The notes below the pieces were generated by a model. The model worked only from the letters and a program-made list of their open reading frames with translations, did no database searches and was not told the DNA's origin. DNA of 64,000 nucleotides from the NCBI RefSeq assembly GCF_024171785.1, contig NZ_JAMTCK010000023.1:21100-85099 (forward strand). Reading direction: 5' to 3'. Source of the stretch: Goodfellowiella coeruleoviolacea. GTDB lineage: Bacteria > Actinomycetota > Actinomycetes > Mycobacteriales > Pseudonocardiaceae. Positions 14,994 to 22,925 of the stretch are shown here, one piece after another (position 1 is the first letter of the stretch; each line of letters opens with the position of its first letter). Position numbers and translations under genes: made by a program.

Positions 14994-17511
14994 GGGAGCC
15001 CCGGCGCAGCTTCTCCCCGGCCACCCGGCGCAGCCGCCCAGCCGCCCGTCTGGCCAGCTCGGTGGGGCCGCCCGCGTCCAGGTACTCCTTGATCAGCCCG
15101 AGGTCGCGGCGCACCAGGCCGGCCGTGGACAGCGGCGCGTTGCGCACCAGCGGCGCGGAACCCGGCAACCGGTCCGCCGCCGGCCGGGGGTCGCGGCAGA
15201 ACTCGACCAGCGGGCTGAGCACCGTCTCCCAGGTGAACCGCTCGCGCACCACGGCGATGCGGTCCCGGCAGGCCGCGGCGAACGCCGTGTCGTAGAGAAC
15301 CCGGCCCAGGGCGGCGGCCAGCGCGTCCGGGTCCTCCGGCGGCACCACCACGCCCAGTTCCTCGCGGCGCACCAGGTCGGCGAACGAGTCACCGTCGGTG
15401 GTGACGATGGGCAGCCCGGCCCACAGGTAGTCGAGCACCCGGGTGCGGAACGCGAACGTGGTCTCCACGTGCTCGAAGTGCGTTGTCACCCCGCAGTCCG
15501 CGTCCAGCAGCCAGTTCTGCCGCTCGGTGTAGGGCACCCAGGTCTCGTTGAAGAACACGTGCCGGTCGACCAGGTCGAGCCGCTGCGCCAGCGACCGGGT
15601 CTGGCCGGCGATGTCCATGTCCGGCACTTCCGGGTTGGGGTGGCGCATGCCGAGGAACACCAGGCGCAGGTCGTCGTGGTCGACGCGGAGCCGGTCCACC
15701 GCGCGGATCAGGGTCAGCGGATCGAACCAGCTGTACACGCCACCCGCCCAGAGCACCACCCGGTCGTGCTCGCCCACGCCCGGCAGGGTGGCGCGCAGGC
15801 CCGGCCCGGTGCGCTGCGGCGGCTTGCCGGGCAGGCCGAACGGGACCACGCTGAGCAGCGACCGCACGGTCGGGTCCGCGTCGTACACCGACGGGGTGAG
15901 CCGGCCGAGCGACGCCAGGTGCCCCAGCCAGAAGTGGCGCTGCCGCTCGGACGCGCACAGGAAGAAGTCGCCCCGGCGCAGCTGGGTGTTGAGCACCCGG
16001 GTGACCCCGGCCAGGTCCAGTTCACGCTGCTCGTCGGTGTCGTCCTTGCCCTGCTCCAACAGCTCCAGGTGCATGGGGTCGTACACGTCGCACACCACGA
16101 TCTTGGTGGAGCTGGTGCTCTTCAGCGACGGCACCATCTCCAGCACGTGGCCCTGCAACACCACCACGTCGGCCCAGTCCACGTGCGCGGGCAGCTCCCT
16201 CGGCCTGGCCTGGGCCACGGCGAAGCCGGCCTCGGGCGGGTCGCAGCGCGGGTTCACCGTGACCAGCCGCACCTCGTGCTCACCGGACAGCACGTCCGCC
16301 ATGTTCCAGGCGCGGATCGCCGGACCGGCCATCCGCGGCGAGATCGCGTCACCGGTGATCACCAGCACGCGGCGGGGCCGGCCGAACGTGCCGTCCAGGC
16401 CGAACGCGTCCACCAGGATGTCGTGCGCGGCCAGGTAGCGGGGCAGCGGATAGGCCGGCTCCAGCGCCTTGCGCATCAACGGCACCAGGTCGGCGTCGGT
16501 GCGCCGGCGGGCCGCCTGCTCGACCGCGCGCGCCGCGGTCAGCTCGGGCAGCAGCTCCACGAACTGGTCGATGGCCAGGAACCCGGCCAGCGCGGTGCGG
16601 GCGATGGTCACGTCACCGGTGTCGCCGGCCGGGTCGGCCGGCCGGCGGGTGATCTCCAGCTGGGTGGGGTCGATGTCGCCGCGCGCGGTGGCCCGGCGCA
16701 CGGCCAGGGCCAGGGCGGCCGGCAGCACCCGGCCCAGGTTGTCGTCGGAGAGGTTCTTGTAGAGCGCGGCCAGGGCGTTGCGCTCCAACAGGTACAGCTC
16801 GCGGCTGTTGTCCGCGCCGTCCACCTTGGCCATGGACGCGTGGTGGCGGTGGTAGGTCAGCGAGGTCGGCTCGTAGCGCACCCGCCAGCCGCGCAGGTTC
16901 AGCCGCCAGCCCAGGTCCACGTCCTCGTAGAACATGAAGAAGCGGTCGTCGAAGCCGCCCACCTCGCGGTAGACCTCGGCCCGCACGAACAGCGCCGAGC
17001 CGGTGCCGAACAGCACGTCGCGCGGGGTGTCGTGGCTGCCGTCGTCCACGCTGCCCGCGTGCCGCTTGTAGCCCATGCCGAACCAGGTCAGCCCGCCGTC
17101 GACGAAGTCGACCACCCGGCCGTCCCAGTCGAGCACCTTGCTGGCCACGGCCGCGACCGTGGGCTCGGCGCGCAGCACCCGCACGGCGGCCGACACCCAG
17201 TCCCGGTGCGGGCGGGCGTCGTTGTTGAGGAAGGCCAGCACCTCGCCGGTGGCGTGGCGCACCCCCAGGTTGCAGCCGCCGGCGAAGCCCAGGTTGGTGT
17301 CGGACTCGATCACCTCGACCTGGTCGACGGCCTGCCTGATCCGCTCGGCGCTGCCGTCACCCGAGGCGTTGTCCACGCAGATGACCTGCAGTTTCTCCGC
17401 TGGGTAGGCCAGTTGTTCGCGGATGGCCCGCAGGCAGGTCACGGTGTCGTCGGCACCGCGGTAGTTCACCACGATGACCGACACCCTTGGCAACGCCGCA
17501 CCCTCCGGCAC
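14986..17511 (-). CDS. Two-domain glycosyltransferase (GT2 plus GT4-like)
   Basis: An 841-residue fusion. The N-terminal third is a GT2/GT-A domain: VSVIVVNYRGADDT, VDNASGDGS, LNNDARPHRDW (the acidic metal motif), GTGSALFVRAEVYREVGGFDDRFFMFYEDVDLGWRL, as in rhamnosyl-/galactofuranosyltransferases. A helical bridge covers about residues 270-380. The C-terminal half (from about 385, RRVLVITGDAISPRMAGPAIRA) is a GT-B protein with GGVYSWFDPLTLIRA and YLWAGLPIVTTDGDSFADLV. One polypeptide could therefore add two sugars in turn. GTG start with AGAGGAGG upstream. It is the first gene of a two-gene operon. Polymer identity unknown. Confidence 0.88.
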   Translation of the reverse strand: MPEGAALPRVSVIVVNYRGADDTVTCLRAIREQLAYPAEKLQVICVDNASGDGSAERIRQAVDQVEVIESDTNLGFAGGCNLGVRHATGEVLAFLNNDARPHRDWVSAAVRVLRAEPTVAAVASKVLDWDGRVVDFVDGGLTWFGMGYKRHAGSVDDGSHDTPRDVLFGTGSALFVRAEVYREVGGFDDRFFMFYEDVDLGWRLNLRGWRVRYEPTSLTYHRHHASMAKVDGADNSRELYLLERNALAALYKNLSDDNLGRVLPAALALAVRRATARGDIDPTQLEITRRPADPAGDTGDVTIARTALAGFLAIDQFVELLPELTAARAVEQAARRRTDADLVPLMRKALEPAYPLPRYLAAHDILVDAFGLDGTFGRPRRVLVITGDAISPRMAGPAIRAWNMADVLSGEHEVRLVTVNPRCDPPEAGFAVAQARPRELPAHVDWADVVVLQGHVLEMVPSLKSTSSTKIVVCDVYDPMHLELLEQGKDDTDEQRELDLAGVTRVLNTQLRRGDFFLCASERQRHFWLGHLASLGRLTPSVYDADPTVRSLLSVVPFGLPGKPPQRTGPGLRATLPGVGEHDRVVLWAGGVYSWFDPLTLIRAVDRLRVDHDDLRLVFLGMRHPNPEVPDMDIAGQTRSLAQRLDLVDRHVFFNETWVPYTERQNWLLDADCGVTTHFEHVETTFAFRTRVLDYLWAGLPIVTTDGDSFADLVRREELGVVVPPEDPDALAAALGRVLYDTAFAAACRDRIAVVRERFTWETVLSPLVEFCRDPRPAADRLPGSAPLVRNAPLSTAGLVRRDLGLIKEYLDAGGPTELARRAAGRLRRVAGEKLRRGSRG

Positions 17512-17703
17512 TGCGGCCTCCTCTCGCCCGGTTCGTTTGCGTGCCTAAGCCTGCCCGATGCGTGTCGTGCGACCACGCCGACGGGGGCAGGTAACCGTCC
17601 GAAGCGGGTACGGCAGCACAATCCTCCCAGGTTGACCCTTTCGGAGGGAACCTGAGCTACCCATTGTGACGTCTGACCGGACGAACGACACGGAGGCGAA
17701 GAC

Positions 17704-18270
17704 ATGCAGCCAGGCCGTCATGACGGACTGAACCCCGACGCCATCGTGCGTCATTTGCAGGAGCAAGCCGACGACCTGATGCGTCGCTCGCAGCAGATGC
17801 AGGAGGAGATCGCACAGGCCAGCGCCACGGTCACGTCCCAGGACGGGGCGGTCACCGTCACGGTCGCGCCCAACGGCGCCGTGCAGAACATCGCGTTCTC
17901 GCCGAGGGCCACCGGTCTGTCCCACGTGGCCCTGGGCCAGGTGGTGATGAGCACGCTGCGGACCGCCCAGCAGCAGGTGGCGAACAAGATCGCCACCGCC
18001 ATCGAGCCCCAGCTCGGCGGCACCGAGGCCATGGACTTCCTGCGCAGCTTCATGCCCAGCCCGGACGAGCAGCAGCCGGGTCAGCCCGGACCGGCTGGCC
18101 AGCCGGGTCAACCGGGTCAACCGGGTCAGTTCGGCCAGCCAGGACAGCCGGGTCAGCCGGGGCGGCCCGGGCAGGCGGGCCAGCCGGGGTGGCAGTCCAA
18201 CACCGCGCGCCGACCCGCCCCCCGGCCAGGCGATGACGACGACGAGGGCTTCGGCTCGGTCCTGCACTGA
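17704..18270 (+). CDS. YbaB/EbfC-like protein with Gly-Pro-Gln tail
   Basis: A 188-residue protein. Residues 1-110 resemble the YbaB/EbfC nucleoid-associated family (PF02575): a coiled amphipathic helix (EQADDLMRRSQQMQEEIAQASA), then strands TVTSQDGAVTVTVAPNGAVQNIAFSP. The remaining 80 residues are a GQPGQPGQ repeat tail ending in acidic EGFGSVLH. Many actinobacteria place such YbaB-like proteins directly upstream of ESX (type VII) substrates, as here, where they may be chaperone-like rather than DNA-binding. ATG start with GGAGG eight bases before. The coding region of the tail is a GGTCAACC-type microsatellite. Confidence 0.8.
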   Translation: MQPGRHDGLNPDAIVRHLQEQADDLMRRSQQMQEEIAQASATVTSQDGAVTVTVAPNGAVQNIAFSPRATGLSHVALGQVVMSTLRTAQQQVANKIATAIEPQLGGTEAMDFLRSFMPSPDEQQPGQPGPAGQPGQPGQPGQFGQPGQPGQPGRPGQAGQPGWQSNTARRPAPRPGDDDDEGFGSVLH

Positions 18271-18367
18271 CCGGGCCCGGGGCCGACGGGCCCGACAGGG
18301 GGGTGGCCCGCGCCCGCGGGCCGGCAGCACATGCAGCACGCTGGGGGAGCACAAGAAGAGGTGAACT

Positions 18368-18667
18368 GTGGGGTTCGACGTAGTTCCCGACGAGCTGCGG
18401 ACCTTCGCGTCCGGGCTCAAGGACCGGGGTGGCCAGGTCGGTGAGGTGGCCACCGCCGCCGACGGGGTGAGTCTGGGGGTCGACACCTTCGGGGTGATCG
18501 GCCAGATCTTCGTGGGCAGCGCCAAACAGGCCGCGGGCGAGGCGGCCGCCGGGCTCAAGGCGCTGTCCGAAACCCTCGCCGACGACGGCGACAACACCAA
18601 CGCCACCGCCGACACCTACGCCGACACCGACGACGGCAACGCGAGCGGACTGGGAGGCAAGGCCTGA
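18368..18667 (+). CDS. ESX-associated WXG100/EspC-like small secreted protein
   Basis: A 99-residue helical protein beginning MGFDVVPDELRTFASGLKDRGGQVG, the pattern of EspC/DUF2580-type ESX substrates: two helices joined by a short loop (here around FGVIGQIFVG, in the place of WXG), then a Thr/Asp-rich tail. Predicted to be exported by a type VII system as a dimer partner of the following protein. GTG start with GAGGTG five bases upstream. Its stop overlaps the next start (TGATG), showing translational coupling. ESX core genes such as eccC are not in this window. Confidence 0.75.
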   Translation: MGFDVVPDELRTFASGLKDRGGQVGEVATAADGVSLGVDTFGVIGQIFVGSAKQAAGEAAAGLKALSETLADDGDNTNATADTYADTDDGNASGLGGKA

Positions 18668-20004
18668 TGGGCGACGACAACGGCGTGCTGCGCAGCATGG
18701 AGGGGGCCGACGCCTACGCGGGCGCCGGCCCGGCCGACACGATCGCGCAGACCGTGGACTCGATCAAGAACTTCGACGACCCCAGCGACGCGCTCGAAGT
18801 CGGCATGAACGTCGCGGCCACCGGCATCGACATCCTGGGCACGGTCGTCGACCCGCTGGGCACGCTGGCCTCGTCCGCGGTCGGCTGGCTGATCGAGCAC
18901 GTGTCGTTCCTGCGGGAGCCGTTCGACCTGCTCGCCGGCAACCCGGACGACATCAAGGCCGCCGTGGCCACGTTCAACGACTGCGCCGACAAGCTCAACC
19001 AGATCTCCACCGCGCAGACCGAGGCGCTCAGCTCCCAGGTGCAGAACTGGCCCAAGGACGTGTCCGCGGCCTCGGCCGCCTTCCACGAGAAGATGACCTT
19101 CCGCGCCGAGCAGCTCAAGGGCGCGAGCATGGCCTGCATCGGGGTGGCCGAGTCCATCGCGCACGCGGGCACCTGGACGGGCGTGGTCCGGGGCCTGATC
19201 CGGGACCTCATCGCCACGTTCGTCGGTGAGGTGATCCGCAACGCCCTCATCGCGCTGGCCTCGTCGTGGTTCACCCTGGGCGGGTCGGTCGCCGCGTTCA
19301 CCGCGTGGGCGGTCGGCCGGGGCGCCATGGTGCTCAGCAAGTGCACCGCCAAGATCGCCAAGCTGCTGGAGGCGCTGTCCCGGCTGGGCCACCGGGTCAA
19401 GGGGCTGGCCAACGACATCGGCGACCTGCTCAAGCGGATGACCGGCGGCACACCCACCCCGCGCACGGCCGGGCCGAGCCTGCCCAACGCGCTGGACCGG
19501 GGCGCGCAGAACATGCGCAACGCCACCACCAACCTGGAGAACTTCGCCAACGCCAGGGCGGACAAGCTCAGCGAGGCCGGCACCAAGCTGCGGCAGGCTG
19601 GCAACGAGTTCCGCACCGGGTGGAACAACGCCGGCAACACCGTGGACAACATGGACCGGGGCTGGGAGACCTGGCGCAACGCCAACCTGCCCGGCCCGCT
19701 CAACCGCGCGGCCGACTGGGCGGACAACAACATCTCCCCGGGCTACGGCATCACCGGGCGCAACCCCGGCGCGAACTTCTCGCACCCGGAGCTGGGGGGC
19801 GTGGGCGGCAAGACCGCCGCCGACCTGGCGCGGGAGTACAACAAGTACGACGACCTGTCCAGCGAGGTGCCGGACGGCGGGTCGCAGCAGGCCCAGGACG
19901 CGCAGAAGGAGCGGGTCGGCAAGCTGAGCGACCAGAAGGACCAGTGGGACAAGGAGCACAGCGGCCGGCCCAGCAACTGGTGGAGCCAGTCCGGCACGCT
20001 CTGA
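18667..20004 (+). CDS. Large ESX-type substrate candidate with WXG-like N-terminal domain
   Basis: A 445-residue protein. Residues 1-160 form an amphipathic helical region with EHVSFLREPFDLLAGNPDDI and a later W in VQNWPKDVSAASAAFHEKM, similar to the helical N-terminal modules of type VII effectors. A hydrophobic stretch (about 170-220, IRDLIATFVGEVIRNALIAL) could insert in membranes. The C-terminal half is Asn/Ala-rich coiled sequence ending in a charged tail with WDKEHSGRPSNWWSQSGTL. No toxin domain that I recognise is present. Coupled to the small EspC-like gene, it is probably its secretion partner. Function is an inference from architecture. Confidence 0.7.
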   Translation: MGDDNGVLRSMEGADAYAGAGPADTIAQTVDSIKNFDDPSDALEVGMNVAATGIDILGTVVDPLGTLASSAVGWLIEHVSFLREPFDLLAGNPDDIKAAVATFNDCADKLNQISTAQTEALSSQVQNWPKDVSAASAAFHEKMTFRAEQLKGASMACIGVAESIAHAGTWTGVVRGLIRDLIATFVGEVIRNALIALASSWFTLGGSVAAFTAWAVGRGAMVLSKCTAKIAKLLEALSRLGHRVKGLANDIGDLLKRMTGGTPTPRTAGPSLPNALDRGAQNMRNATTNLENFANARADKLSEAGTKLRQAGNEFRTGWNNAGNTVDNMDRGWETWRNANLPGPLNRAADWADNNISPGYGITGRNPGANFSHPELGGVGGKTAADLAREYNKYDDLSSEVPDGGSQQAQDAQKERVGKLSDQKDQWDKEHSGRPSNWWSQSGTL

Positions 20005-20018
20005 CGCCGAACACCACA

Positions 20019-20037
20019 CCGTGGCAGCGGGCCACGG
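20019..20037 (+). terminator. GC-rich hairpin after the ESX cluster
   Basis: CCGTGGC (20019-20025) pairs with GCCACGG (20031-20037) around AGCGG, 15 bases after the stop codon. There is no T-run, as is usual for actinobacterial terminators. Confidence 0.45.
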
Positions 20038-20207
20038 CCGGCGGAGTCAGCACCGGCGCCGCAGGCCGTGGCCCGCGCCGACGCGACCACCGCCGAACCA
20101 CGCCCACCAGCCAGCCCCGACCCAGGCGGCCCAGCCACGCGTAGAACGCCTGGGGAAGCAGCTGATCAAGCCGGGGCCCGGCGAAGCAGCTGATCGCGCC
20201 CGAATCC

Positions 20208-20317
20208 CAGCCCCCACCCTCCACCGGGGGGCGGCCCCTGGACAGCCTATCCGCGATCTGCCCCGTGGCCAGGGGTGCTGGCTGCGGTTGTGGACAACCC
20301 CGGCACCTGTGGACAAC
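20208..20317 (+). repeat. 110-bp intergenic element with hairpin and paired DnaA boxes, copy 3
   Basis: CAGCCCCCACCCTC, then CACCGGGGGGCG, CCCCTGGACAGCCTATCC ending at 20252, then exactly 36 unconserved bases, then TGTGGACAAC at 20289 and again at 20308 (19-bp step). Against copy 1 there is one inserted and one deleted base in the left block, leaving the total at 110 bp. It lies in the convergent gap between the ESX substrate (+) and the GyrI-like gene (-). The rest of 20005-20423 has a duplicated GAAGCAGCTGATC motif (about 20155-20195) and no gene. Confidence 0.85.
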
Positions 20318-20423
20318 CCGCGACCTGATCGGGTGAACATCGGACCGGGGACGCCCTGTTGTGCTACCGGCTCCTCCGTGGCCGGCTCGGCGCTCGGTCG
20401 GCAGCCCGCGAGCCCGCGCTGAA

Positions 20424-20801
20424 TCAGGGTGCCTCGGGTGGCCGGACGGACAGCCGGATGGCGTCGACCACCTGCACCCGGGCCGCGCCGCGCAGGCCGA
20501 CCGCCGCCCGGACCTGGTCCACCTGGGCCGACTCGATCGCCTCGGGCAACTGGAGGAACAGGTGCCAGCGCCACCGCTCGCGCGGCACGGTCAGCGGCGG
20601 CTGGTCGTCCTCCACCCACCAGCGGCCCTCCAGCGGGGGCAGCGCGCCGCGCAGCAGCGGGCCGCCCACCGCGTACAGCGCCTGGATGGCGCCGCGGTGC
20701 TCGTCCTCGCCCGGCGCGCCGATCCCGGTCACGCCGAGGCCGCGCACCGTGCCGAACGCCACGAGTTCCGGGCTGTCCGCCGCCGAGTACCGATCGTTCA
20801 C
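20424..20801 (-). CDS. GyrI-like small-molecule-binding domain protein
   Basis: A 125-residue stand-alone domain resembling the GyrI/SoxS-type effector domain (PF06445 group): FGTVRGLGVTGIGAPGEDEH, a helix with IQALYAVGGPLL, LEGRWWVEDD and a strand WRWHLFLQLPE. Such domains bind drugs or other hydrophobic compounds in MerR-type regulators. Its start overlaps the stop of the MerR-GyrI regulator upstream by four bases (ATGA), so the two are one operon. It could be a co-sensor, a drug-sequestering protein or an enzyme of the GyrI-like hydrolase type; sequence alone does not decide. Confidence 0.7.
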   Translation of the reverse strand: MNDRYSAADSPELVAFGTVRGLGVTGIGAPGEDEHRGAIQALYAVGGPLLRGALPPLEGRWWVEDDQPPLTVPRERWRWHLFLQLPEAIESAQVDQVRAAVGLRGAARVQVVDAIRLSVRPPEAP

Positions 20802-21589
20802 TCCGCTTCCTCGATTCTGATCATCACCTGGGTCACCAACTCGTCGGGGGCGCTCTGCCGGGGATCGGAGACGTAGACCTCGCGCAGTTCCCCGACCGGC
20901 GTGTGCCCGTGCTCGCCGAGCCAGGCGAGCAGGGCGTGCGTGGTCAACGCGCTCTGGTCGTAGGGGCCGACGTGGGTGGCCGTGGCGAACACGCCACCGG
21001 CCAGGACGTCACCGGGCAGGCCGGGCACGTCCTCGGCGGCCGGCGCGGCCACGGTCACGGCCACCTGCTCGCCGAGATCCAGCGGGAACAGGCCGACCAG
21101 CGGGCCGGTGGGCGGCTGGCCGGCCGCGGTCAGCGCGGCGACCAGCCGGGACACGCAGCCCGAGGTCAGCGTGCTGATGTCGGTGGTGGCGCCGGCGTCC
21201 CGGCTGACCGCCACCCGCCGCGGCTCCTCCCGCACCAGCCGCACCTCGGCGGTGGGCAGCCCCGAGGTGAGCACCCGGTCCAGTGTGGACAGCGCGCGGC
21301 GGCGCCGGGCCAGTTCGGCCTCCATACGGTCGCGCACCTCGCCGAGCACCGCGGCCACGTCCACGCCCGCCAACACCCTGCCGATCGCGGGCAACGGCAC
21401 GTCCAGCGACCGCAGCAGCCCGATGGACAGCGCGTCGCGCGTCTGGTCCGCCCGGTAGTACCGGTACCCGGTGTGCGGGTCCACCCACGCCGGTCGCAGC
21501 AACCCGAGGTCGTCGTAGTGCCGCAGTTGCTTGACGCTCAGTCGACACAGCCGGCCGAACCGGCCGATGGGCATCAGTGCTTCGGTCAC
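20798..21589 (-). CDS. MerR family regulator with GyrI-like effector domain
   Basis: A 263-residue regulator. An N-terminal MerR winged helix-turn-helix is clear (PIGRFGRLCRLSVKQLRHYDDLGLLRPAWVDPHTGYRYY), a coiled dimerisation helix follows (about 85-115), and a C-terminal GyrI-like ligand-binding domain ends in VYVSDPRQSAPDELVTQVMI. It should bend an over-long promoter spacer and activate transcription when ligand binds. The open frame runs to 22060 and ATGs exist at 21601 and 21574. I choose GTG at 21589 because the operator-like dyad at 21607-21621 would put the transcription start about there, giving a leaderless mRNA. Confidence 0.82.
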   Translation of the reverse strand: MTEALMPIGRFGRLCRLSVKQLRHYDDLGLLRPAWVDPHTGYRYYRADQTRDALSIGLLRSLDVPLPAIGRVLAGVDVAAVLGEVRDRMEAELARRRRALSTLDRVLTSGLPTAEVRLVREEPRRVAVSRDAGATTDISTLTSGCVSRLVAALTAAGQPPTGPLVGLFPLDLGEQVAVTVAAPAAEDVPGLPGDVLAGGVFATATHVGPYDQSALTTHALLAWLGEHGHTPVGELREVYVSDPRQSAPDELVTQVMIRIEEAE

Positions 21590-21606
21590 GCGGCCAAGCA
21601 TGAACG

Positions 21607-21621
21607 CTCCCACGGTGGGAG
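21607..21621 (-). promoter_or_regulatory. Probable MerR operator dyad in the autoregulated promoter
   Basis: CTCCCACGGTGGGAG is a perfect inverted repeat around one central base, of the CTCC...GGAG type bound by BmrR/TipA-class MerR proteins inside the -35/-10 spacer. It lies 18 bases upstream of the chosen GTG start on the minus strand, with a TGGACT-like -35 on its far side. Confidence 0.65.
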
Positions 21622-21764
21622 AGTCCAGTGTGGAAACCGGTGCTGATCCGCGCGGGTCACCAGGCCGGGAAACCGCCCGCCTGTGACCTGTGTCACCGCA
21701 CTTCACGCCGGGCTGGGCCGGTCCCGTCTTGTGCTCGTCAGTGAACGCGAGAAGGGACAGGGCA

Positions 21765-22925
21765 ATGCACAGGATCGTGGTTCTCGGTGCGGGGTACGCG
21801 GGCATGACGGCGGCGGTGAGCCTGGCCGCGCGCACCAAGCGGCACGAGGACGTGCGGATCACGCTGGTCAACGCGACCGAGCGGTTCACCGAGCGGCTGC
21901 GGCTGCACCAGGTCGCGGCCGGACAGGATCTGGCTGAGCTGCGCATCCCCGACCTGCTGGCCGGCACCGGGGTGGAGCTGGTGTGCGGGTGGGTCACCGG
22001 CATCGACGCGGACGCCCGCACCGTCCGCGTGGACGACGAACGGGTGCTGGAGTACGACACCCTGGTCTACGCGCTGGGCTCGGTGGCGGACACGGCCGCC
22101 GTCCCCGGCGCCGACACCCACGCCTACGCCCTGGACAGCGCGCACGACGCCGAACTGCTGGCGCGGCGGCTGTCCGAACTGGACGGTGGCGCCGTCGCGG
22201 TGTGCGGCAGCGGGCTGACCGGGGTGGAGGCCGCTGCCGAGATCGCCGAGCAGTACCCCGGCCTCACCGTCGTGCTGCTCGGCCGGGAGGAACCGGGCGA
22301 GAACCTGACGCCCAGGGCCACCGCGCACCTGCGGTCCACACTGGACCGGCTCGGCGTGCGGGTGCGCGGCGGTGTCGAGATCACCAAGGTGCTGCCGGAC
22401 TCGGTGGATCTGGCCGGCGGCGACAGCGTGCCGGCCGACGTGGTGCTCTGGGCCAGCGGGGTGCGGGTGTCACCGCTGGCAGCAGCGGCGGGGCTGGCCG
22501 TCGACGAGCGCGGACGCGTCGTCACCGACGCGGCGCTGCGCTCGGTGTCGCACCCGAACGTCTACGCCATCGGCGACGCCGCCGCGATCCGGCAGGGCTA
22601 CGGCGTCATGCACGGCACCTGCCAGGGCGGCATGCCGACCGGCGTGCACGCTGCCGTGTCGATCGTGCGGGAGCTGCGCGGCAAGCAGCCCACCCGGTTC
22701 CGGTTCGGCTACCTGCACACCCCGGTGAGCCTGGGCCGCAACGACGCGGTGGTGCAGTTCACCCGACCCGACAACAGCCCGAAGCAGTTGTGCCTGACCG
22801 GTCGCCTGGCCGTCCGGTACAAGGAAGAGGTGAGCGCGGCGCCGTGGCCGTCGTTCGCCCGGATGCTCAAGCTCCCCGCGTCGGGCTCGTTCGCCTGGCG
22901 GCGTGGCGGCCGGTACACGCGATGA
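21765..22925 (+). CDS. NAD(P)/FAD-dependent oxidoreductase (type II NADH dehydrogenase-like)
   Basis: A 386-residue two-dinucleotide-fold flavoprotein. FAD-binding GAGYAGM at the N-terminus, a second NAD(P)-binding fold with VCGSGLTGVEAAAEIAE around residue 145, ATG-like WASGVRVSPLAAAAGL and the C-terminal FAD motif VYAIGDAAAI are visible. The family oxidises NAD(P)H and passes electrons to quinones or other acceptors; no membrane-anchoring C-terminal helix is seen. The ATG at 21765 follows GAAGGGA. The last codons overlap the SigJ start (ATGA), so the sigma factor and oxidoreductase are made together, a pairing recurrent for ECF41/SigJ factors. Confidence 0.85.
   Translation: MHRIVVLGAGYAGMTAAVSLAARTKRHEDVRITLVNATERFTERLRLHQVAAGQDLAELRIPDLLAGTGVELVCGWVTGIDADARTVRVDDERVLEYDTLVYALGSVADTAAVPGADTHAYALDSAHDAELLARRLSELDGGAVAVCGSGLTGVEAAAEIAEQYPGLTVVLLGREEPGENLTPRATAHLRSTLDRLGVRVRGGVEITKVLPDSVDLAGGDSVPADVVLWASGVRVSPLAAAAGLAVDERGRVVTDAALRSVSHPNVYAIGDAAAIRQGYGVMHGTCQGGMPTGVHAAVSIVRELRGKQPTRFRFGYLHTPVSLGRNDAVVQFTRPDNSPKQLCLTGRLAVRYKEEVSAAPWPSFARMLKLPASGSFAWRRGGRYTR

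Noticed and set aside
14929..17655. 908-codon open frame on the plus strand
   Set aside because: It is antisense to the two-domain glycosyltransferase, is rich in Val-Gly-Arg-His as expected from shadow frames at high GC, and has no recognisable domain.
21691..21728. ECF41 promoter (TGTCACC ... CGTC) before the oxidoreductase-SigJ operon
   Set aside because: The TGTCACC element is there but the nearest CGTC is about 27 bp away, too far for the expected spacing of about 16.
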